Below, in pieces: positions 55,641 through 64,000 of a stretch of 64,000 bases of DNA. A model generated the notes under the pieces. The model saw nothing but the letters and a program-made list of their open reading frames with translations. It was not told the origin of the DNA and ran no database searches. The DNA is taken from positions 744,001 to 808,000 of the forward strand of contig JAUPSS010000004.1 of assembly GCA_040285825.1 (NCBI GenBank). Direction: 5' to 3'. Positions within the stretch are counted from its first letter, which is position 1; every line of letters starts with the position of its first letter. A program made the position numbers and the translations under genes. The stretch is from Eukaryota sp. TZLM1-RC (lineage: Eukaryota > Metamonada: BaSk clade).

Positions 55641-56982
55641 GCCCCGAAGAAAAGACAGACGGAAGAAGAGGCAGTGTAGGATTTAAAGCAAATAAACAAC
55701 AAAAATTCAAAAACATGTAGACTATACAGACACACGTAATCAGATCTTTCTTGACTGTAATCAACCTCAAAAAGTTAAAAACTGAATGATTAATGATTAC
55801 TCAGTCGTTGTGTATTTGTAAAACGAGACTCTAAATAAAGAGAATTACTCCCAATATTTGGTAGAGACACTTTTGAAAGTTGTGAATAACTAAGCAATGA
55901 CTGGAAAAAATATGTTGTTGGAATAAAGAATTAACATTGAAAATCAAACAATTCTTAAAAACTACAGAAAAATCAAAGTTCCAAAACTTATTAAAATGAG
56001 TAAAGGTTGTTTCATTGAATATTGCAAATAAATAAAACAAAAATAAACAGAATGCCGTCACAAAATTTGAAAAAAATGCAAATTAAGTTTGAACAACTGC
56101 CAGCACTTAGTTGGGAATTTTCCAAATAAAAACCAATTTTGCTAGATTAACATTGAATTCAAAAAGAAATACATTGATGGTAGATCCAAAACAAAAATGA
56201 CCGTCACACTAAGGAAGGAATTGGGGTAAACTAGAGGCAAAGAAAATCAAACACGTGGAATAAACTTAGCAAGTATCAGCCATTTCATAAAAAACGAAAT
56301 GGATAAATTAAATTAAATTAAAAGATTAGATAATTAGATTAATAAATACACTGTGGATTATTACAAAAGGAAACTGTTTCACTAACCACCTGAAAGACAA
56401 ATTAACAAGGTATTTAAAAAGATAAGATTATTGACCATTTAAATAATGAACAAATCAACCCATTTAGTAACAAACTGTAGCCTAGTCCAGCGTTCGATTC
56501 CCAGTGTGGGATAACAATTGAAAGTGATGGAAAAGCAATGGATACAAACAAATCAGGGATAAAGAACGTAACAAAAGTTAAGACAGAAATAGAAGACAAT
56601 GCATTAATAAGTTGAGCTGAATTCTGGAGTCAATGGCCCCTGTAAAGAACGAAGATCGGAGGCAAACTAAAAAGAAAGAGTGAATGACATAGCGAGTGAG
56701 ACGAAATGCGTGGTAAGGGAAGACTGATAAGATAGTGACAAAGAATGAATCTTTTATTGGTATCAATCAGGGATAACTAAAGAGGAAGCAGCATATACCT
56801 TATTGACAAAAGTCGCAAAGTAATTATGATGTAGATCTTTGTAAAGAAAAAGGAGACCGCAAATGATCTAGACATCTGTATCAACCTAGACACGTCATGC
56901 AAAGGTGAATCTTAAAGAGTGAATGTTGAAAAGTGAAAAGTGTTGATCAACCCTTACCCTCCACACCTCTCCTTTATCTCCT

Positions 56983-59286
56983 ATGGAGGACACCTTTTCC
57001 TCTACATCACTGCAATGTGGTGTTTGTCTCAAGGAGGCCTTGCCCAAACTTGTTTCCCTTCCTTGTGGGCATAACTTTTGCACCATATGCTTCGTCAAAT
57101 GGTGTGAAGAAACATCCCGTTCCTGTCCTGTTTGCAGAGGGATGGTTCCGGACGTTCCCTTCAAGACAAACATTCTTTTAACAAAATGTTTTTCCTTTAT
57201 AAAAAAACTTGAACATGAACGATCTGATCTCTTATCGCAATTGACTTTAACTCATGAACAATCCACGAGGAAATGTGCAGAAATAGAAGAAATAGAGGAA
57301 GAAAAGTTCATCTTAAAGGGAAAATTGAACACAATGAGTAAAAAATTTGTTCAGTTTAAGAAAAACAATAATAATCAATCAAATAAATTAAAAGCTCAAT
57401 TGGTTAATGTTCATCAACAATTATGAGCAGCTCAAGCTCATCAAGATCAATTACAAGAACGTAATGAATTTCTTTCCACTGAACTTCAAAGAGCTCTTGA
57501 AGTTGCTGGTAGTTTTGAAGAATTAAACCAACAAGAAGCAAAGATTAAGGAATTGGAAGCTGAATTACAATGTTCAAAAACTTCAATCGGCGAACTTCAG
57601 CAAAAAAATGCTGAACTCCATGCTGCATTAAAAACCACGGACAATCAAAATCTTCGCAGAAAAGCTTCAATTTTCAATGAAGTGCCGTTAAAGAGACCAA
57701 ATATGGAATCATTTTGGGTCAATGAATCACAATCAAATTTTGATGAATTTTCTCAATGGGAAACTGAAGGTGTTCAAAAGTATGTTGTTTTGGAATCTGG
57801 ATTATTAGTTCATGCTGACTCAATGAAGAAGGACAATGAAGCCATAATTAATATGGAAAATGTACTGGAAGATACTAGCAGTCAACTTGATATTTACAAG
57901 TCAGAAATAGAATCATACAAAATTCAATTGGCTAATGCTAATCACCAGTTAACGGCAGCTGAAGCTGATCAAAATCAATTACAAGATCATAATAAAATCC
58001 TTTCCTCGGAGCTTGAAAAACTCCGTGATGAAAGTACTGCTATCTTTGCAAAATTGAGCCAACGAGAAACTCAGATTAAAGAATTGGAAGCTGATTTGCA
58101 GTCTGCAAATGCTTTAGTCACTAAAAGTCAACGTGAAAATGCTGATCTTCGTGCTGCATTACAAGACAAGGAAAAGAAAATTTTTACTTATAAACAATTA
58201 GAAGAAGAGATTACTGTACTCAATCAGCGACAATTAGCTTGAATTTCTGATTTAGAAGAACGTAAACAAAAAGAAATTTCTCAACTCAAGACTTTTTATG
58301 AACAGAATCTTAATAAATTACAATCAAATTTAGATGAACTTTCCCAGCGGGAATCTGAAGCTGTTCAAGAGATTACTGCACTTCAATCCGTATTATTAGT
58401 TCATGCTGACTCAATGAAGAAGGACAATGAAGCCTTAATTAATACTCAAAAAACACTTGAAAATACTAGAAAACAACTTGTTATTTATAAATCAGAAGCA
58501 GAATCCTTAAAGACTGAATTCTCAAATGGTAATCAACATTTACGAGCAGCTCAAGCTCATCAAAATCTATTAAAAGAACGTAATGAAGGGCTTTCATACG
58601 AACTTCAAACGGCTCGTGATATTCCATATTTTCATTTTAATGTCTTACCTATCACATTTACATCAGCTCTTTATGATCAAGCAAGAGAAGTGAATCTCAC
58701 TTCTTATAAGCTTGACGAGACCTGTGTCTCAATTATTGCAGGTTTTCTGAAAGAGAACCAGCATATAATTGAGATGAATCTCACAAACAATTATATAAAT
58801 GGTCGAGCAGCACTTTTAATTGCTCAATCATTAAAAATCAATTGTTCATTGGAATTTTTGGATCTTGGGGTAAATAAAATTCCCAATTATGCTTGCAAAG
58901 CATTAGCTGATGCTTTGGTTATCAATTGTACATTAAGGAGGTTGGGGTTGAGTGGCAACCTCATCAGGTACCAGGGTGCTCGAGACCTTGCTCAAGCTTT
59001 GGAAAGAAATAGCTCGCTCGTTAACCTTCATTTGGATCGCAATAACTGTGGTAATAAAGGAGCAATTTTCTTAAGTCGAGCTCTCAAAATTAATAATACT
59101 CTTGAATTGCTTAGCTTACAAGATAACAATATTGATGATGAAGGTGCTGAAGCTTTGGCTGAAGCAATGATGGTGAATTCAAGGGTTAAGTTGAGACTTA
59201 ATGGTAACAAATTAACTGAAGAAAAGAAGAGAGAATTCAAAGAAAGGTTTGGTGATAGGATTCATTTAGTGTATTTTGTTAGATAG
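56983..59286 (+). pseudogene. RING-coiled coil-LRR protein, copy 2 with two TGA stops
   Basis: A single frame of about 767 codons, interrupted only by TGA at 57424-57426 and 58240-58242. The RING (CGVCLKE ... CPVC), coiled coil and LRRs match the intact copy. It keeps a stretch of about 20 coiled-coil residues (around EDTSSQLDIYKSEIESYK) that the intact copy lacks, and its last residues differ. Codons about 75-147 are strongly diverged while the sequence on both sides is nearly identical to copy 1. The first 147 residues could still be made as a RING-only protein. Confidence 0.85.
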
Positions 59287-59289
59287 AGA

Positions 59290-61004
59290 AAATTTGTTTC
59301 AATACATATAATTGAAGAACCACAAATTTATTTGTTGAGTGGGTGAATAATTTTTATTAAGCTTTGAGCTGTTGTTGGATTAAAGAAGTAATACAGAAGG
59401 TGATTATTCAGCACTAAACAGTAAAGCAAGGTAGGACAATTTGGAAATATTCTGTAGTTTATCTTTATAAAGCGGCTGTGATATTCAACTTCTGATACAA
59501 TGTGCAGTTTTTTGATAAAGCAAAACCTTTTTCCAACACAACAATAATAATATGAATAGCAAAACATATGTACACAACATATATAACTAAGTAACAGCAA
59601 AAAAATTTACATCAAGTCTTGGCAGATAGCAATACATAAGCATCATTTCTTCTAATTAATTATTGTCTAATATTCGTTAAATAAAGTGATACAAATATTT
59701 TTCCTCACCAAAATTCCTGTTAGGATTTTAACAAGTAATGAGATACTTCCTGCAATTGAAACAGCAGTAATATATCACCCATTAAAGACTTTTAATCAAG
59801 AATATCCTAGTATGAGAAAATTAAATCTTTTATTCGACAATTAGTGCCCTCAAAAAAGAACGTTCTCAAATTGGAAACAAATTTTTTACCAATGCTCTCA
59901 TCCGCTTCTGCTTCAACTGACACTTTGTTTGGCCTGACTCATTACAAGTTTGATAAGGATGTCCATTTGTTACCAACGATTTTGGAATAACCTAGCCCAA
60001 AGTTCACTGTATACTGCAAACATTGCAGTATAGTGGCTTCATTCTCAAAAAATGTCGCATATGAGTGAAGAGAGTTTTACAACAGCTGTTGTCAGTTTAA
60101 ACAAATCAACATCCAATCTTATCAGTATGACAATTATTGAAGAATTTACCAAAAGTCTTTTCAAAAATGATATATTTTACAGTAAAAAGATTTTAATTTT
60201 GAAAGAGCATAAGAACTTATCAAATGCAAAAAGAAAAAGGAAAACAGTGCTCAAGTTTACGATATTTTTATCACAGTCAATGGTTTGCAGCCACAGTTTA
60301 TCTTTTTTAAATGCTAAATGGATTATTTGAGTTTAAGGAAAGGTTACTCAAAACCCCATCACAATTGTTAAACATAAAAATTGTTTCGTTCAGAATTTAT
60401 CATAACTGATTCTAATAACTGTCAATAGTTACAACACAAATCGGATATTTCAACACTATTGCCATCAATTCAAAGTTTTGCGTTTGTTTAGAATTTGTGC
60501 AAATATTTTCCTAAATGTTGTACACCTTTGTTTAATTCTCCATTTGAAATCACAGAAAGAAACAAGACAGAACATATGATATTTATATTGAACAATCTGA
60601 AACAGATGGAAATACGCAACTTGTGTTTGTTCGTTTCCCATTTTCAATAAATGAAACACTGCAAGTACAAGCGTAAATGACTTTAAATAAATTAAAAAAA
60701 TGATTGAAGAAAAAACAATGAGGAGATTTTGTTTTTGTTGAGGTCTTTGTCATAATTGATATGTATTCATCAATTATTTACCAAGGTCATTCAATCAAAG
60801 CACGATGCTTACGTTAGAAGTCAAACAGATCAGTATTTGGTAGAGGGCACCTTGATTCAACAAATTTCCTCTCATCAGATCTGTATTTTTAGGACAGTGT
60901 TGAAGTGGAATACAAAACGTATCTCAAGTTAATTGAAATAAATAATGATAATCACAATGTACTGAAGATTTTCATCAGTTAAAAAATGACTTGGCAATTT
61001 TATG
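59290..61004. other. Spacer inside arm 2
   Basis: Mirror of 30031-31745. The 92-codon frame at 60052-60330 is open but shows no sign of protein selection. No other gene recognised. Confidence 0.4.
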
Positions 61005-61290
61005 TGTTTTTGAATTGATAGAATTGTCTCTTTACAATCGTGTCAAAATCTGCCAAAAATCGTATATCCGTGGGAGCAAGTGAACCAAATAGAAAAAAAC
61101 AAATGGATTCAAATTGTATTTTGCATGCTGCTTGGTGGAAAATTTGGACAAAGGTTGACTGTATTTTTTATTTTAAAATTTGTAGCATTTTAAAGAGGAT
61201 TATGAATTTCAGAATTGGCATAACTTTCATTTGAGGCATTACAAGGATCAAAAGACATTCATTTCAAAATGGAGTGTCAATACATTGTCA
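61005..61290 (-). mobile_element. LINE-B endonuclease fragment in arm 2
   Basis: Mirror copy of 29745-30030, more damaged. Confidence 0.6.
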
Positions 61291-61861
61291 TGTCTTTATC
61301 CTTATAATGGCACTTTTAGACCCAAATAGAGCAAAATAACTAAAAATAAAAACTAACTAAAAAATAGAGCAAAATAACTGAATTAAAGTCATTTATTTTT
61401 TCTAAATTAATTAATTCATTTCTAATGGCAATAATCAAAATTGCTTTATTCAAAAAAATTTGGTTTTTATGGTGGAAACCATATTGTTTTGTCACAGCAC
61501 GTAGCAATTTCTGATAACACTTACAATTAAAATATAAAAATGATGACATGAAACTCCTGAACCAATTTGTACAACATAAAAAATAAGGATGTAGCTCAAA
61601 AAAAAAGGTTCTTTATCTAAATTGGGAAAAGCAATACAAAAAAGTGACACGAGATGTCAAGCAAAATAGAAAAGGTTTCTTCTTGAAGGGCTGAAATTAT
61701 TTGTTTCAGCGAAGATTTACATTTAGCCATTTTTTGTGTGCATAAGTTACACTGATTTTATCTAATTTTCTAATTTATGACTATTGAATCAATTGATAAT
61801 ACCCACACCATGTATTGAATTTTTCTAAGTGTTAATTGCTTTGCTTTTGAGTCCACATTCA

Positions 61862-63254
61862 ATGTTCTCCGAAATTTTTCAATTAATCAAAGGTAAACAA
61901 ATAAAAATTATAGTTCATCCAGAACTGGTGTTTTGATTTAGATCACCGTAAACAAGAAGAAATTTCGCAACTAAAGACTCTTTATGAGAAAAAACTTGAC
62001 CAAGTTTCTCAACGTGAATCTGAAGGTGTTCAAAAGATTAATCATTTAGAGGCTGAATTATTAGAGGTTGGTAAATCATTTACGAACGTTAATCACGACT
62101 TAATTAATGCTCAAAAAGAACTTGAAAATACTAGAAATCAACTCTATTTTTATAAATCAGAAGCAGAATCCTTATAGACCCAATTGACTTATTTTAATCA
62201 AAAATTACAAGCCCATTTTCATCATTCAAATCAACGTATTAATGCACTACAATCAGAAATTCAAACAAAGATTCAGTCTTCAAACTTTGAGAACAGCCGG
62301 AAAAGAAGAATTGAGAATGTTGAACCAATGAAAAGAAACAATAATTCTTCGTTAACTGACATTAATAATCAGAAAGTCAATGGTTGTAATTTTGATGAGA
62401 ATTTGGATGGTGGTTTTGAAAATTCGGTAAATGCAGTTACCTCTGCATTTGCGCCTGAACAAATGTGTCAGGAGGGGCAAAAATTTTTCCAAGATAAACA
62501 CTACCAAGAAGCAGTTTTTTGGTTTCAAAGAGCAGCTGAAGCTGGTAATACAGCTGCTATGTATAATTTAGGCTCTTGTTATAGAAATGGTAAAGGTGTT
62601 GACCAAGACCATCAACAAGCATTTTATTTGTTCCAAAAAGGTGCTGAAGCTGGTGATGAAGATGCTATGTATAATTTAGGCTGTTGTTACGGAAATGGTA
62701 AAGGTGTTGATCAAGACCATCAACAAGCTTTTCATGAGTTCACAAATGCTGCTGATGCTGGTCATGCTCGAGGTATGAATAAATTGGGTTTTTGTTATAC
62801 CCAAGGCCTTGGTGTAGAAAAGGATTACCGGCAGGGTTTCTATTGGTATAACAAGGCAGCTGAAGCTGGTAATACAGCTGCTATGTATAATTAAGGCTGT
62901 TGTTATAGAAATGGTAAAGGTGTTGACCAAGACCATCAACAAGCATTTTATTTGTTCCAAAAAGGTGCTGAAGCTGGTGATGCTCGTGCTATGGTTTGTT
63001 TAGGTCAATGTTATTGCAATGGTCATGGTGTTGAACAAGACTATTCTCAAGCAGTGTTTTACTGCCAAAAAGCTGCTGAATTGGGTGATGGGGTTGGAAT
63101 GTGCAATTTAAGTGTTTTTTATGAACACGGTTACAGTGTACCTAAAGAACTTCATCAAGCTATTAAATGGTACGAAAAGGCCAAGAATGCTGGTTTTTCG
63201 AGTGCTACTGAAAGGCTAGAAGATTGTAAAAGAAAGCTAGCCAGTTGTTCATGA
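61862..63254 (+). pseudogene. Coiled coil-Sel1 repeat protein, copy 2
   Basis: Proposed exon 1 61862-61892 (MFSEIFQLIK), a 49-base intron 61893-61941 (GTAAAC ... TTTAG), then exon 2. Joining them gives IKDHRKQEEISQLK in frame. The coiled coil reads to a TAG at 62175-62177. After it come a basic linker (RKRRIE) and seven Sel1 repeats with a TAA at 62892-62894 in the fourth. This copy has seven repeats where copy 1 has five. The coiled coil is related to that of the RING-LRR gene (EISQLKTLYE against EISQLKTFYE; SEAESL). Sel1 solenoids scaffold complexes; partner unknown. Upstream exons outside the recognised part cannot be excluded. Confidence 0.75.
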
Positions 63255-63689
63255 AGTAGAAGATTATAAAGTATTGTGGTCTATTCAATAAATAACTTTG
63301 CTTATTGATGCCATAAAAATAATATTTATTGAACATGCACACTTAATTAAATTAATTCATAACTAATGGGACGACTATCATTGAACCAAGATTTCCTCTA
63401 CAAAATCTTGATCTGCTTGCTGTCTAGCTAGAGCTCCTCTTATTTGATTGAAAAACCGAGGTAATCTATTAATAATGGCAAATTGAATTCGAGAACGCCA
63501 TAAAGAAAATATAAAATCTTTTCATTGTTTTTTCTTGAACCATTTTTTGGAAGTCATTCAAAAAAGTTTCTGCTTCAACTGATTATCTTCCGTTTATCGA
63601 AAATGGGAAAGCATCTAAAAACTAGCTGTGTATTTCTACCAGCATTAACCTCTTCAATATCTTTATCATACTTTCTATGTTAATCTTTT
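63255..63689. other. Outer flank of arm 2
   Basis: AT-rich. The stretch 63500-63625 resembles, in other orientation, the spacer around 60460-60720 (AAAATGGGAAA and ACACTT/TTTCATTG words). No gene. Confidence 0.35.
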
Positions 63690-63890
63690 GTTTTAAAATC
63701 AAGAACAGTCACAGGATTAAGTTTTCTCCTGTGAACCAAAGTATCATTTGCAGCATTACATGAGACAAAGTCAACAATAGCTTCAGAATTATCAATCCAA
63801 TCACAGTATACATCACCTCTATCATCAGAACAAAAATTATTCAGAGAAAATGTTTCCTTCAGCAGAGGCTCTTTGATACACGATATTCTT
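63690..63890 (-). pseudogene. LINE endonuclease fragment
   Basis: On the minus strand, EPLLKETFSLNN, DDRGDVYCDW, AIVDFVSCN and FKTKD then RKYDKD follow the GD, VDF and K-x-x-KY order of the LINE-A/LINE-B endonuclease. It is distinct in sequence from both and probably a third family. Confidence 0.55.
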
Positions 63891-63895
63891 TCATA

Positions 63896-64000
63896 CAGAA
63901 TTCAATTGGCTAATGCTAATCAACAGTTAACGGCAGCTGAAGCTGATCAAAATCAATTACAAGATCATAATCAAATCCTTACCTCGGAGCTTCAAAAACT
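63896..64000 (+). pseudogene. Third coiled-coil module of the RING-LRR family (runs off the window)
   Basis: IQLANANQQLTAAEADQNQL then DHNQILTSELQK is almost the same as codons at about 57925-58020 of RING-LRR copy 2. It begins abruptly after the LINE fragment and continues past the window end. Whether it belongs to a gene or to a fragment cannot be seen. Confidence 0.75.

Larger units (their letters stand above)
55680..63240. repeat. Inverted segmental duplication, arm 2
   Basis: Reverse copy of 27930-35295, holding a RING-LRR gene and a coiled coil-Sel1 gene, both disabled by stop codons. The inner end is next to a degenerate IS630-like element. Confidence 0.9.

Noticed and set aside
34186-56782. 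The RING-LRR and Sel1 gene pair as cargo of a large hAT-type element bounded by the stray termini
   Set aside because: The duplication extends beyond the terminus on the RING side and no second terminus was found on the Sel1 side.
57424-58242. TGA read as a sense codon, because both stops in RING-LRR copy 2 are TGA
   Set aside because: TGA ends the intact element 1 transposase at 36485-36487, and the intact RING-LRR copy has ordinary codons at both places.

Overview
This window comes from a nuclear genome of an AT-rich eukaryote, most likely a protist or an early-diverging fungus. I cannot name the species. The evidence is a spliceosomal intron in a helicase gene (GTATGT at the donor, ACTAAC near the acceptor AG), AATAAA-type 3' flanks, normal use of all three stop codons, TTAGGG-type repeats inside a gene, and eukaryotic transposon families: LINEs with a restriction-like endonuclease, Ty3/Gypsy, MULE, hAT and IS630/Tc1-like. 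Nothing looks bacterial, and I found no CRISPR array, rRNA gene or complete tRNA gene.

Layout. 1-4125: two copies of a LINE (LINE-A) meeting tail to tail across a (TAAA)n microsatellite. 4411-8034: a large intronless host gene with a BTB-like domain and a short LRR tail. 8298-10115: remnants of a Gypsy integrase and of a second LINE (LINE-B). 10560-15098: an RCC1/LRR-type host gene split by a 2,024-bp MULE with a perfect 9-bp target duplication and broken by further frameshifts. 16200-17565: Gypsy remnants. 18024-22462: a two-exon gene for a protein of about 1,410 residues joining a Schlafen-type AlbA_2 domain to a DEAH/RHA helicase. 22376-26745: its 3' end is duplicated around tandem LINE-B fragments. 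27930-35295 and 55680-63240: two arms of a 7.4-kb inverted segmental duplication. Each arm holds a RING-coiled coil-LRR gene and a coiled coil-Sel1 gene; only the RING-LRR gene of arm 1 is fully open. 35299-55640, between the arms, is almost all mobile DNA: two intact and three broken IS630-like elements, several hAT elements, a MULE-type element (MULE-B) nested in LINE-A, a hAT nested in an IS630-like element, and an 86-bp minisatellite.

The best candidate for an undescribed system is the IS630-like family. Both intact elements carry a DD34E transposase gene and a second convergent gene. The two second proteins (265 and 338 residues) are recognisably related to each other and match no family I know. 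A degraded third copy also keeps part of this second gene. The AlbA_2-DEAH fusion is the most interesting host gene. The RING/LRR and coiled coil/Sel1 pairs look like a modular family expanding by duplication, conversion and decay.

All assignments come from reading translations and motifs by eye. No database search or alignment program was run, so percentages and element boundaries are approximate unless exact coordinates are given.
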